The translations under genes were made by a program, and so were the position numbers. Of a stretch of DNA of 64,000 bases, positions 21,863 to 33,708 are shown piece after piece (within the stretch, counting starts at the first letter, position 1; every line of letters starts with the position of its first letter). Below the pieces are notes generated by a model, which had not been told where the DNA came from, did not search any database, and saw only the letters and a program-made list of their open reading frames with translations. Where the stretch lies: NCBI GenBank assembly GCA_022606135.1, contig JABYQN010000014.1, positions 124,001 through 188,000 on the forward strand, written 5' to 3'. The DNA is from Fomes fomentarius. Its lineage: Eukaryota > Basidiomycota > Agaricomycetes > Polyporales > Polyporaceae.

Positions 21863-23551
21863 ATGCTCAGATCAGATCTCGAAGACATCCGGCGAGGAAT
21901 TCGCCAGCAGAGGAATATGCTATGCGACCAAGTCGAAGCTCTTCCGCCGCAGGAGGATGCCATCCGAAGGAGGATCGCAGACCTAGATGAGCAGCTCAAT
22001 AGCACGACCGACATCAACATGCTGCCCGTGGAGATCTTGATCAACATCTTCAAACTCGTCGTCGTGCCTCTCACACCCGAAGAGGCCCTCTCAGCCCGAG
22101 TTGCGGCGAGATGGACCGAGAACGTTTTCCCCGTATGCCGCCATTGGCGCAGGGTGGTATGCTCCACCCCTAGCTTATGGCGAGTTGTCGGTGTGTGCTC
22201 TACCCCCGAATGGTTGGCTCTGTGTGTGGCGCGAAGCGCGGAGCTCCCCGTGGACGTCTCTGTTCAACAATGGCCTGTTCAATCCATGACATCACTTCTC
22301 CACTCGCTGTCGTCCAAGATACGGTCCCTTGCCCTCACCTCCGCCAAGCATTATAGGTATACCTCGTTCTCTGCCCTTCCCTCGAACAGCTATTGGCCAG
22401 CTCTGGAAGATCTGTACATTCGGGCAGACGGCTGCCCTTCTCTGGAAGTGGGCTGGGATCCAAAGCGATTTCCTCAGCTTCGCAGTCTAACTATGGAAAC
22501 CTCCAGTTTTCCCAAAGATCAGTCGCACTGTCCTCCTCTCCGCATACTCCATTTGCGCGGTTTTTTCCGGCCAATTCCAATGACACAATTTCTTTACATC
22601 GTGGAGTCGATGCAGAGCCTTGAACAGCTTTCCATTGACTTGTACGATAGATGGCAGCCAGCCGCGCCGTCGGACCCTGGACGTCTCATCTCCTTACCCC
22701 AGCTACGAAAGGCGAATTTGCGCTTCAGAAACTACCAGTACGCCTCATATATCCTCGCTCAGATCCACATACCATCAGCCACGTCTGTTGAGATTGCGAT
22801 CGAGGTATTCGATTCCTGTCCAGACAGGTTATTCGGATTTCTTCCATCCGATCCATCAAGCATCCTACCAATGCGGATGGACACGACCTCCGTGGACGTG
22901 ATAGTTGACACCCGAAAAACTTCTTATCCTGAGCCTGTCGTTGCCCTTCGAGCGCGCAATCGTGACTATACGAGTGCTTTCGACCTCTCCTTGACTGTCC
23001 ACGGTACTAAGCTCCTCAATCGAGCTTGTCAGGAGCTCACCCACATCCTACCCACTGCCTGTCTGACATCGCTGCGTGTGCAAGGATACTATCTCAGTTA
23101 TGTATCCAGAGCCACCTGGCAGAATATGCTTGCGCACTATCCCGACCTGGAGTCGATAGCCCTAGTTGGATATTCCTCCGGTCACAGATTCTGGGAGGCG
23201 CTCCAACCGCAGCCCAATACTTCCTCTTTGACGTCATCCCTATCCTCACCGATGAACCACCACGCTGCCGTACCATGTCCACGCCTCAAGTCCATCAGCC
23301 TCGTGCTGTGGAACGTTGTACAGAAGGTAGACACCGGGTCCTGGGTCATGCCGAACGCCCTTTGGTCGCGGAAAGAACATGGACACCCTGTAGCGACGCT
23401 ACGCCTGGAAGGCTGGAACTGGCATCGCACCCCAACCCTCCGACCCAGCGATACAGAGTACCTGCACAAGCTGGCGTCTTCCGTGGAACAAGTTATGTAT
23501 AAGTCGATGCATGAACCAGAGTGGTCGTACGTCATTCCAAGCCATGGATGA
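21863..23551 (+). CDS. F-box protein copy B, intact, 562 aa
   Basis: This is the only uninterrupted member of the A/B/C family and a likely SCF ubiquitin ligase adaptor. Residues 1-45 are helical and charged (LEDIRRGIRQQRNMLCDQVE, RRRIADLDEQLN). The F-box is at about residues 48-108: MLPVEILINIFKLVVV, then FPVCRHWRRVVCSTPSLWRV. Leu-rich repeats follow (IRSLALTSAKHYRY, LRILHLRGFF, LISLPQLRKANLRF). The C-terminus is PEWSYVIPSHG. It is intron-free. Upstream about 130 bp and downstream about 250 bp are shared with copy A. A methyltransferase remnant lies antisense just downstream. Copies A and B are close enough that most differences are single substitutions plus a few short indels. Confidence 0.88.
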   Translation: MLRSDLEDIRRGIRQQRNMLCDQVEALPPQEDAIRRRIADLDEQLNSTTDINMLPVEILINIFKLVVVPLTPEEALSARVAARWTENVFPVCRHWRRVVCSTPSLWRVVGVCSTPEWLALCVARSAELPVDVSVQQWPVQSMTSLLHSLSSKIRSLALTSAKHYRYTSFSALPSNSYWPALEDLYIRADGCPSLEVGWDPKRFPQLRSLTMETSSFPKDQSHCPPLRILHLRGFFRPIPMTQFLYIVESMQSLEQLSIDLYDRWQPAAPSDPGRLISLPQLRKANLRFRNYQYASYILAQIHIPSATSVEIAIEVFDSCPDRLFGFLPSDPSSILPMRMDTTSVDVIVDTRKTSYPEPVVALRARNRDYTSAFDLSLTVHGTKLLNRACQELTHILPTACLTSLRVQGYYLSYVSRATWQNMLAHYPDLESIALVGYSSGHRFWEALQPQPNTSSLTSSLSSPMNHHAAVPCPRLKSISLVLWNVVQKVDTGSWVMPNALWSRKEHGHPVATLRLEGWNWHRTPTLRPSDTEYLHKLASSVEQVMYKSMHEPEWSYVIPSHG

Positions 23552-23749
23552 TGCAGTGAACGTCGAAGCTGATGAACCTTTTGCGGACTCTGCAGAGACG
23601 TTCTTTCTCTGATTACACCAGACAACCCGAACCCCACGAGGTCTGACCCGGATCAGAACGTCTCTGCCGTCTTGCCTGCGCGCAGCTGAGACGGCATCCT
23701 GGGACGCATACAGTCAGCAATGGACATGGTGGTAAGAAATCTGGTCACG

Positions 23750-23784
23750 CACAGGCTGCTTGCACTTATCGTCTGCCCAGTTAA
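23750..23784 (-). pseudogene. Trace of O-methyltransferase downstream of copy B
   Basis: The minus strand reads NWADDKCKQP, the HNW-D-KC motif of the methyltransferase, at the same place relative to the F-box as in copy A. The SAM-binding part is not found here. The match is short, so it rests on position as much as sequence. Confidence 0.45.
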
Positions 23785-24370
23785 CGTTGTTGTCTACACC
23801 GGCCCACTCGGAGCAGCTTCAACCTTCGAGTTTCACCCGTCAAGTGTAGTAGTTTACAACGTTTTACCATGAGCTTTCGCGCGCGCACTACGCATCTCCT
23901 CGTCCCTGCGTCGATATTCTCTGTATGCTTTCCTGGTGAAGGACTTTGAGACGGAACAAGTTGAAGGTAAGGCCGCGGTCGGTTGGTGCTCGTTCCCACT
24001 ATCGCCACCATCAAATTCATCGGCTTTGTCCGAGATTACTTCGTGATTCCCAGGCACAAGTCCGATCGTTCAATCCATTGTCAATGTCAGTAAGTACCAA
24101 ATGAGAGTACTTTCCGAGTTGATATACCGCTCGCCATTGACCAGACGAGCCACTCCAGCAGAGGACTTTGAGTTAGAAAGAAGGCATCGTGTTAACACTT
24201 ATGATCGTAACAAGTTCGTCAATTTTGCAGAAGCGCAAACTGTAGCATGTCTGTGCGAAGTCCGTTGTGTGTTATGTATGCTGAATTAGATGCCGATCTC
24301 CTCACTCTTCCCTTCCCTTCCAGGACCACCCAACGTTGGTATCAAGTATGACCAAAAACGATCCAGCCCT

Positions 24371-25250
24371 CTACAGAGCGAGGACCGCCATCGCAGCACC
24401 GACGACACCAGCCACCGCAACAGACGAAGCCGACACCAACGCAGCGCCGTTCCGCGTTGCCCCACCGCTGCCCGAAAGGGGGTCGGACGTGCCGCTGCTG
24501 CTGTCGTCGTCGTCGTCGTCGTCGTCCGTCTCAGTCGGCGTGGACGCACCCGCACTGACCGTCGCGGTGACTCCGGAGTTTCCGGTGTTGAAGGTCGCGG
24601 AGGGCCGCGAGCTCACAGAACCTGCGCTGGAGCCTGTACCGGAGGTCGCAGATGCGCCGGAGGGCAGGGTGAGGACGAGGGGGGTGACGGAGACGCCTGC
24701 TTGCTTGCACGAGGACTGGTAGTCTAGAGGCACGCTTGAGGTGAGCAACGGGCACGGGCACGGGCACGAGTGGAAAGAGCGAGGCGGCGAGCGGACGTAC
24801 CTTCAAGGCTGCTCTGGCCCTGTTGCAAGAGAGACGCGTCGGGCTCGATCGCGAGAGCGCACTCGAGGCAGGTGTAGAGACCCCTGTTTGTGTTCTCGCT
24901 GCAGAGACAGCTGACGTCTACGCATGACTGGCACAGGAAAGAGGTCAGTGGCCGGGCCGCTGACGTGTGATGGAGCAGACTTACGTTCAGGGCGCTCACG
25001 ACGGTCGAGCAGTCAGACTGGCACTGTGCGGGGATGTCTGAGGGGTCGAAGCCGGTCGTCTGTCTGCTCAGGAGGCCAGCGAGGGCGGACCGCGAACGAG
25101 TAGTGAGCGCGGCACGGCTGACGACGGCGGTGGCGGCCGCTATCATACCATTCGTACAGTGAGGAAAGTTCATCTCGAGATGCACTAGCCCATATTCGAC
25201 TCACCCTGTCCAGCGAGAAGTGCGACGGAAACGACAGCGAAGGCGTACAT
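24371..25250 (-). CDS. Cys-rich GPI-anchor-type secreted protein, 4 exons, 226 aa
   Basis: Exons in reading order: 25250-25205, 25139-24985, 24927-24801, 24723-24371 (227 codons with stop). Signal peptide MYAFAVVSVALLAG. A Cys-rich domain at about residues 50-110 reads IPAQCQSDC, SCVDVSCLC, LYTCLEC and YQSSC, eight Cys in a CFEM-like arrangement. A Ser/Thr/Gly-rich tail with eight consecutive Asp follows. The C-terminus is hydrophobic (ASSVAVAGVVGAAMAVLAL), consistent with a GPI attachment signal. Its first exon (46 nt, phase 1) and domain match the gene at 58868-59675, its paralog. The last acceptor must be cctctag at about 24724; the one 11 bp earlier gives an immediate stop. A minus-strand TATA lies near 25339. 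Likely a cell-wall or membrane-surface protein; exact role unknown. Confidence 0.82.
24503..24528. repeat. GTC/GAC trinucleotide run encoding poly-Asp
   Basis: An uninterrupted (GTC)n run on the plus strand codes for the eight-Asp tract of the GPI-type protein. Such runs commonly change length by slippage. Confidence 0.8.
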
Positions 25251-26222
25251 GGTCGTGAGCTATGAGGCGAGCCTGGTGGATGTGGGGTGTGTAGGAGCAG
25301 GAGAGCACTCGGACTCGGACCTTGACCAGTACCGCGATCTTTATAGGCGACGATATATGAGACAGGTCAAGACGAAGCGATGTTACCTCTGACTGACACA
25401 CAGACGAGCTGACAAGCCATCCGATCAGGGCGTGGGCACCCAAGCGTCTTCGTACTCTGTCCTGGCCACCCGTTTGCAGATGGTCGTCCGCTCCACGTAT
25501 AGTAAGCACAGCATCCGTACAGGATGATAGAGTGAAGAATATCGAGCAGCTGATCCAGATGGCCAGTACTGGATACGGTACGATCTCACCCACAACTATA
25601 GGTCGTGTATTGATTAATGCAAACCAGGACCCTGCCGCTCGATCGTGGCGGTCATCGTTCATCCGACCTGTCTACCTTGACAATATGGACACTATTAAAC
25701 GCCTCGCGGCGCGCGACATGACTCGCCCGACAGGTACTTACGCCCTGTCTGACCGAGGTTGTCGTTCGGCGTGCGCCATACCTATTGCGAGGAACATCCT
25801 GTGGATATATAACTTGAGGATACATCGTCTGGCTCCGGGTCTATGTCGAGACCCGCGCTGTGCGGGTTTCGTTCCCTGCCTAATTGAGCGCAAATGGATC
25901 TATACAGAAGACTCCAGTCCGAGAAGGTCGATCCTTACGTACACAGCCGTGCGAATGTTGGCTCTGGGCGCTATTTTGACCGTTGTCTTGGCACTGCTCA
26001 GTGTCCAACGTAGCGAATCTCCAGTTCACGATAAACTCTGTCGATAACCTCGCTTCTTATGTGACATACACCCCATGACAGTTGAGTCTGGCCAGGTTCG
26101 AGTTTCAGCAGCTCGAGAAGATCGAGAAGCAGGAGAACACATCTGTTATCTGGCAGTTACAATCTGCCATCCCGCAAACCACAGAAGCTAGTTGAGTGGC
26201 ACTGATCTCGCGCATGCACAGG
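25251..26222. other. Intergenic, GPI-gene promoter and SDR 3' flank
   Basis: Minus-strand TATAAAG at about 25339-25345 lies some 90 bp before the ATG at 25250. A 171-codon plus-strand frame at 25532-26047 has no domain, no start context and no codon bias. Nothing else supportable. Confidence 0.45.
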
Positions 26223-27886
26223 TCACCACTTCTCGTGGGCGGGACGCACTGCATGTCAGATGTTAGTGGGAGACAGCTGTCAAGAGTCAGGACCGACGCT
26301 CGAGCTTAGAGCGCTGCTTACAGTCGAGCTCCCACGTCCATGCGGAGCTATCTTGCTCCGCCAGGTAGAGGTATCCCTAAACGCAATTAATGAGTTCTTC
26401 GAATCGAGAGGCTACGGGCGGCTCGGAACGCACTGCAGCGATGCTCGTAGGGTCCACGCGAATGTTCGGGTTGTCGGCCCAGGTCTTCGCAGCTTCCCCA
26501 GAACGCGACACGGACCAGTCGGTAAGGATGGCTGTAAGCAACGAGAATAGCATGTGTTAGCCGCGAAGCACGGAGATGAAGGGTAAAGCGGAAGTCAGCT
26601 CGCCTCCGTCGATGATGGACTGCATAATATAGAGTGAGGTGAGACGTCAACCACAAGCGAACAGAGTGACACAACCTTCACGCACATGAGCAACCTGCCG
26701 CAGTCATCGCACCGTAAGTCAACTTTCGGCTCGGGCCAATACTCAACCAACGGCGCAGCAACTCACATGAATATTCTCCTTCCCGAACTCCTTGTTCAGA
26801 CTCTGACTGAGAGCCCTCAGCGCGGACTTGCCCGCCGAAAATATGCTCGTCGTCACGTTTCCGCGCACGCTCGCCGTCGCGCCCGTGAAAATCAGCGTGC
26901 CGCGCTTCCCCTTTGTATCCAGCTCGTTCTTCTTAAACGCCGTGATCAATTGGTGGGAGAACGCGAACGCCCCGTGGATGTTCGCGTCGACGACGGTCTG
27001 GATGTCGCGCTCAGTGACGTCGAGAAAGCCCTTGCGGACGCCCGCCCCGACGTTGTATACCCCAACACGGAGCTCGACTGGCCCAGAAGGCCATTGGTGT
27101 GCCCGAATGGCGGAGAAGACATCAGTGAGTGCCTGGTAGCTGTACGATTCCACAGGGAAAGTCGCAATCTGGAATGGGATGCATTCACGGCGGATATGAA
27201 AGTGAGGGGCGTTGCGGACAAGAGACCCGGAGTATAGAAGACGCACCACCGCCCCGCTGACGTCACCAGCAATCTCGTCTGCAACTTTCTGTAGTTTCTC
27301 CGAGCCGCGGGCGATAAGTGCGACGCGGTAACCGGCTTTCGCGAAGAGACGTCTGCAGGTCGATTCACGGCCAAGGTTAGCTTGAACGGTACAATGCAAG
27401 ATCACCAAGTCTCAGCGACGCAGAGAGAGAAGTGGCCACGGGCAACATGCAAGACACCAATACTTTCTCCGATATTGTCCTCCTCCGCAACGTCGTTGAG
27501 GCGCAACACTGCACCCGTATCGCATGGTCTCATTTTAAGTCTTGGCAAGACCCGGAACTGGCAGGCGGCTCAAGAATACAGCCTGAATGTATCAGCAGCC
27601 TGAGTCCGCTATCGCAATTGGCAGCACGGCCAGTGCACCAACACAGCGCTTGATGCGGAGAAACCATACGCACGCTGTCGCGCCACCAGTACCTGTATAA
27701 ATGTGCGTTAATGAGATGCGGTGGCGCCAGTACTAGAAAAGAACGCAGGACGCATGTGCATGGGCCCTAGTGCCAGTGCCGCTGTGCCGCATGTACCAGT
27801 GGGCAGTGATAACATATGAATGAGTACACTTTACCTGAACCGTTGCCCACGCCGGCGATCACGACGAGAGGGTGAGCAGTGGTCAT
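26223..27886 (-). CDS. Short-chain dehydrogenase/reductase, 9 exons, 260 aa
   Basis: A Rossmann-fold NAD(P)-dependent oxidoreductase of the fungal cytosolic SDR type; substrate unknown. Exons in reading order: 27886-27835, 27692-27674, 27352-27247, 27168-26767, 26694-26686, 26619-26604, 26531-26434, 26376-26322, 26248-26223. They join in frame to 261 codons and end in the family-typical WTWELDLRPAHEKW. The nucleotide loop GVGNGSGTGGATARLFAKAG is completed only by the 19-nt second exon. The active-site Ser is in FTGATAS; the usual YxxxK reads FSAGK (about residues 169-173), Phe replacing Tyr, which I recall in this subfamily. Exons 5 and 6 are 9 and 16 nt. The intron starting at 26603 is GC-AG. 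The intron between exons 2 and 3 is long (321 bp). Family is secure; substrate is not. Confidence 0.88.
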
Positions 27887-28554
27887 AGCGTAGTACGAGT
27901 TCTGGGATGGGTTAGTTAGCTGCTACAACGGTTGATTGCTCAGTCTCCGAGAATTCATTGAGGATTTATATGAGCACCTACCAGGAGCGCGCCTGGCGAA
28001 GTACTAACTGCTGCAAGGATCTCCTGCTCACGTCAGGTCGCGTCATACTACATAAGGCCGTAGATTTGCCCGAGCCATGTTTGTCAGCGGTATCCCACGA
28101 ACGCACTGCATCACGGCGCTCAATGCGGAAGCCGACGTCGACGATGAGAGACGGTAGGTTGAGATGTATCGAAAAGCACGATGGAGTCGAACGAACACTG
28201 AACAAGTGGCAAGGCGTGGTGAGTGCCTGGCATAATAGCGAGGAGCGCGCAAGGTGTATTGTGGGCGCTGATCACGCCGGGAGGAGGACGTCGCGACATT
28301 AAGTTGTTCTTTATGAGGTAGTAATACTTAGGAGGGTGCCCTTGGTATCGTTCATACTGCTACATGCTACACAAAATCCCAAACAAAGCAGTACACAAGT
28401 CTTAACATAAACACCGTTCGTACACTTAGCCTAACTGCGGAACCGCCGCTGCGGATCGCGACCATCGCTCTCCCCGCTTCTTCCCCGGAGTGCGCAGCGC
28501 CGCGGACCAGCAAACACACGTCCTCGAAATACCCATCTCGAAGATCAATCTGAC
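27887..28554. other. Intergenic spacer
   Basis: This is the promoter of the dehydrogenase and the 3' flank of the lipid kinase. Frames at 27958-28302 on both strands have no domain. Confidence 0.45.
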
Positions 28555-31500
28555 TCAGAGGACGCTGGGAAGATCGGAGAGATCGCTCGGGACCGGGGTA
28601 TCGTCCAATGGCCGAGACCATTTGTCTTCATGGCGCAACCGTGTTGTCAGCCCCACGGATAGACGGATAGAGTGACGAAGACTGGAAAGCAACGCACCAG
28701 GACACGCGAGGAAGTAGTCGTCCATGGCGCTCACGAAGCGCTCCTGGTACTCGTTAGGGGGCACGACGGTAACTTCCTTCCCGCTACCTGAGTTTAGCCC
28801 TTGTTTGGCCTTGTACTCGAGCGTCTTCGCAAAGGTATAGCTCCCTACATGGTGTCAGTAACGGATGTGATTGCATACCGCCCATGGCCACATACCAATG
28901 GTGTCCACGAGACCGCAGATCATCTGCTTGCTCTCCTCGTCGATTCCTAGCAGGAGACTATACTCGATGAGTCATTGTCGCTGAAAGAGAATCCACATCC
29001 ACATACGAGTAGTCCATGATGTTGCTCTTCGCCAAGAACTCACAATCGGCCTTGATAGCCTCCTGCAATACGACCTTCGAATGCGGCTGGACGAGAGTGA
29101 GTGCGCGTTGTTGACCTACTGGAGGCGTTAGCGTTTCGCCCTGCCACCAAGAGTGACGCGAGTCGCACGCCCACCTTCAATCCACTCGCCATCGAACAGC
29201 GTTTTGGAATTCAATCCACCGCTGGCCTTGACCCTGCGTCCCTGGATACCCTTCAAGTCGAAGGTCTTCGTGATCTTCCGGTCATAGAACAGGTTCTCCA
29301 TGACAAGGAGGTCCGCCTTCGCCTGCGTAGTCCCACTCTCGAGATTCCGAATCTCGACGGTGTAGAATCCAAGGAGCTTCGCCAACACGGTCGGCTTGTT
29401 CGCAGTCGCCTCCATGTACTTGAAGTAGGACGGCCCGAGGTCGATCAAGACTTGCCTACGAAACACAAAACACACATCAGTCCCTAATCGCAGTCGCAAA
29501 TTGTCGTCACAACCGCCTCGAGACTCACAGATCGGCAACATTCCACGCGTTCACCAGCGTCTTGATGATAAACCGGTTGTCCGACGTCTTCCAGAAGTTC
29601 GACCGGCTCTTGCCCCCCTCCGCCGCCCAGTTCTCGCTCCGCGCCATGCTCTGCATGAACACATCCTCGACTCCACACCGCCTCCGCAGCTGGTCAAACT
29701 GCTTCGCGTAGTACACCGTGCAGCTGAACCGCAGCCGCTTCCCGATCGTCCAGTCGTACTTGATGTGTGGCCGCTCATCGATTGCCGGGGCGTCTGCACT
29801 CAGCAGCCCGTGGTGTGGCGTGCTCGAGGCGGGGCGCTGGGCGTCCCCAGAGTTCAGGACGTACCGTACTGCAGAGGACAGCGAGTTCGCGATCGTGAAC
29901 ACGCTCGACCCAGTCTTTGCTGGGGCGGAGGCGGCTCGGCGTCAGACGGGGTAGGACTTCTCCGACCTGCGTCCCCGTCTTCCTTCGGCGGTAATGGAGG
30001 GGGAGTCGCCAGTGTGCCGTTCACGCTCTCCTGGACTGTCGAGCCGTCGCTGTCGGACATCACGGAGGAAGCCTTGCCCCTGCGGATGTTCGTCTCGACG
30101 AACCCCGAAGACGAGTGTCGGCTGTCCGCCAGAGAAGATCGCGACGCGTTCGCCTTGGACACGGCTTCAAGGTCGTGCAGGATCTTGCCGGCAGCCTCGA
30201 CCGCCTCGAGCATCCCGCTGACCTGACCGCCCGCCGCAGCCGTTGACAGCTCTACTGCGGGCTTCGCGCGCATAGAGCGAGGCGTCTCCGACCCACCATT
30301 GAGAGAGAGCAGCGAGGAAGAAGTTCCGGGGTCCAGAGAAGCTTTCTGCCTCAGGACGTCTCGGATTGACGTCAAGGAGATAGGATCGCGAGGGTGTTCT
30401 TTCCGACTGATCACCGCGGAATATGTTTCGGGCTCCTGCCAGCCCGCATCGTCGCGGTCTGGATCTGGCTGCTGCGATACAGAGCCAGACACGAACCGTT
30501 TGAAGGACTCGCCCGCACGGAATATGGACGGACGTGCTGCTGTCGGTGTTGTCGGAGGCGGCAGCGGTGCGGTAATGCGCTGGCTGTTCATATTGGACAG
30601 TTCGCGCTGATAATCCACCGTACTGCATTATCATAACAGACAGCGCGTCGATCAGGTTCCGTAGCACATGTCAGGTGTCAGATACACCAGGTCAGATAGA
30701 TAGTTGCGAGAACTGACCTGAGCGTGAAAGCGATGATACTTCCCCAGTCATCCTCACGGACAATGACGTTGCCACCAGGGACGGCATGGCATCCACTCTT
30801 CCACCACTCCGGCTCGGGCGCGATCGGCGTACGGCCCTCTCCTGCCACAGGGATAGACGGTGGTGGATGTTGCGGCGAGTGCTTCTTCTCCCACGCGACC
30901 AGCCGCCTCGTAGCACCGCGCGCCGCAGTCACGAACGACCGCCGGACGTCGTTCAGATTCTTCTCGGGACACTGCGCGAGCTCGACGTACAAGTCCTGCT
31001 CTGTGCGCTGGAACTTGTGTCTCAGGCCTGCGAGGAGATGGAGAGAGTCGCCTTCCTCGTCGGCCGCAGTGGTGATTGTAGCGTCGGTCTTAGCGGTCAG
31101 GACGGAATTCGAAGCAGAGGAGGGTTCGGAGGAGGCGATCGAGCTTGACCGCTGAGCAGGCAGGAACGGATACGAGGTACTCGCGGCAGGATACATGCGT
31201 GGTGTTGGGGTAATTGGTGTGCTTGGAGGCGGCTTGGGATGCATCGTCGGCGTGCTTGCTTCCTCGTCATCTTCCTCGAAAGTGTCGTCCGAAGATGGTA
31301 GTCGCGGAAGAGACTTGTGAAACGTGCTAGGATGGTCAGCGATGAACCTGTCCTCCAGCTGATCCATGTGCTCCGACAGCCCCTGCCACCACTTCACAAT
31401 CTCGCGCCTGAGAGCACGGTGCGCGTTCCCAGGCGGACTCGCGACCTGCAGCGCCTTCGAGTCCGACTCGACAGGTTTCATCTCGCCCACCTTGCGCTTC

Positions 31501-33708
31501 AGGATCTGCAGCCGCGGCACGCGAACTTCAAACACCTCCTTGACCTCAGCGAGTGTTAACGCCACTGTACGGCCCTTGTGCGAGAACCGACGGACGATAT
31601 TGAAACGCGACTGTGGAATGGGATGGTTCGGGTCGGACCACGGCTTCGCGGGAAAGGCCGTGTGCTCGCAGAGCGACGGGTGGAGGTTGTGGATTGCTGG
31701 CGAGTAGATGAGGAGTTCGAGGTACTTCGCGAACGAGAACATGCTGCGAGAATTGTCAATTTGTCGTGTTGGACATGAAGTATTGGCACATACTAAGTCC
31801 CGTCGTGCATGATCTCCTTCGGAGTCTCCCTGCCGCAGATGGCACAGCTCTGCCACATCCGCACAAGGTCGTCGGAGGTCGACGCCTCCTCCTGCGTCGG
31901 CAGCGCGACCGTCCCAATGATACGCATCCCGCCGTGTATCCACCGCATATCGTGCTCGACACGCTGGAAGCGACAGTCCGGGTGCAGGCACGGATCCTCT
32001 GCGGTCGCGCACCACCGCGCGACCGCTTCACCGAGCGACTGGTCCCACTCTTTACCGTGCTGGTAGTATCGGAAGTGCAGCCATGTTCGTCGGTGACCAC
32101 CACACACTACACGGAGCGGGAGAGGTGCCTCCATCGAGGAGCCGGTATCTGACTTGTTTGGCGTCGGTGGTGGAGACAGGAGCGCACTTGCGCCGGTCCC
32201 GGGAACGTGCTCGGAGTATAGCACGGTAAAGCCCTGATGTCGAACGAATCCATTAATACCAATCATGCTCTTCCCCAGAGATTCCTTGCCCTGCCAGCCG
32301 AGAAGACTCGTGAGCGCCGCCCTCTCATCGCCGACAAGACGTCGATTCGGATCCTTTGTCTCTTGCTCAGCGATAGCGGATATGAACCTAGGGAGGTAAA
32401 AGACGACGCCGGGCGACGTAGATAATACATCCTTCCAAGAGTCGAGTCGCCGCACAGCGACCGCCCAGGTAGTCCTACCCTGCTCACCGGAGTCCTCGGA
32501 AGCACGCGACGAGACGGTGGAGAGCAGAGATAGTCGGCGCGCAAGGAAGCCACCCTCAGGGCCATGAGGAAGAGACGTGTGTCTAGATAACCTCTGACCG
32601 ATACCGAGGTCAAGCGAACCATGGCGCGCAATACCGGGTGCAACGTGAGATGCACGTTGCAGCAGGTCCTCCGTCTTCTTCGATAAGAACGACCAGAGAC
32701 CAGCCGAGTCGCGTTTGCTCCTGTCCTTGACATCAGGAATGTTCGAGAGGCGGTCAGGTGTGGTTGGGAAGGATGACAGATGCGAAATTACGGGCTTGGG
32801 GTATTGTAGTTCGACATGAGAGTTCGAGAGGAGGTCTTGCTCCAAGATTAACGAGAAATATGCGTAGACAGCGAGACGAAGGACGGTGCAGAGTGCGTGA
32901 TATTGGATGTTGGATGAGAGACCCTTCAGACGAAACGTTCCGCCGACAACATGCAGCGGATCGTCGGCGGAGAGGAGACATTCTGCTGGAGACTTGGTCG
33001 TGTGCATCGAGACGGGATGTATGCGCACTCACCGTTCCAATCGTCGAGCCCATACAAAACGAGGCCGTTCGAGGCGTCGTCCACAGACTTAGGCAGCACA
33101 AACTCGCCTGACTTGAACGCACAATGCACGGCAGACCTCACCAGCCTGAACCCCATGTCCTCGACCGGCTCGGACTGCGGCGGTCCAGCGACAGACAGCA
33201 GCAAATGCTTCACGGACGGCTTCGAGGTGGGCAAATACGGCTTCTCCAAGACCCCGCGCAGCTGCTCGAGGGCCTTGTTGCGCTGCTCCAGCTCATCGTT
33301 TGACGCATCCTCGACGTGCTCCTCGACGAGTGACTCCTTGAGCTTGCTCCGTCCCTTCGCCGTCCGATTCCGCTGCTCCTCGAGCTCCTTCTCCCTCTTC
33401 ATCTGTTCCTCTTGCCTACGTTTCTCCTCGTCGTCGTGCTGTCGTCTGCGGACGTACTTTGCTCGTCTGATCCCCGGTAACCACCCGCCGCGAGACAGAC
33501 TCGCTCCTAGCTCGTCCAGAGCCGCTTCAATCTTCTCCACCCATGCCTCTCGATCTCGGACATCTGTTTGCTCCTCGAGCGTACGAGAGATGAAACGATG
33601 GAGGTGGGCACGCGCGCTGGTGGTGAGTGTGAGGTTTGTTGAGACCTTGCGCGCCCGGCTGTTCGAGCTGCTCGGCAGGTCCGGTAGTGGCTTCTCCTGC
33701 GCCGACAT
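28555..33708 (-). CDS. Fab1/PIKfyve-type phosphatidylinositol-3-phosphate 5-kinase, 10 exons, 1537 aa
   Basis: It makes PI(3,5)P2 from PI3P on late endosome and vacuole membranes and controls vacuole size and membrane turnover. Exons in reading order: 33708-33033, 32985-31794, 31743-30718, 30622-29967, 29919-29529, 29455-29175, 29118-29007, 28957-28896, 28844-28698, 28625-28555; total 1538 codons in frame. Residues 225-720 resemble the Fab1 Cys/His-rich region (CLHPDCRF, HDMRWIHGG, CAICGRE, SLCEHT). The kinase domain is at about 1190-1530: RFIIKTL with the ATP-binding Lys, DLKGIQGRRV, IMDYSLLLGID, CGLVDTIGSYTFAKTLEYK and the activation-loop end YQERFVSAMDDYF. A coiled, Glu/Arg-rich segment is near residues 120-150. 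No FYVE zinc finger is visible, unlike yeast Fab1. An upstream in-frame start at 33825 would add a hydrophobic leader and is less likely. Confidence 0.93.

Noticed and set aside
24290..24727. Long plus-strand frames opposite the GPI-type gene
   Set aside because: They are the antisense of the Ser/Asp-rich exon; GTC repeats read as Val/Ser runs.
25532..26047. 171-codon plus-strand frame
   Set aside because: No domain, unusual composition, and it lies in the shared promoter and 3' flank region.
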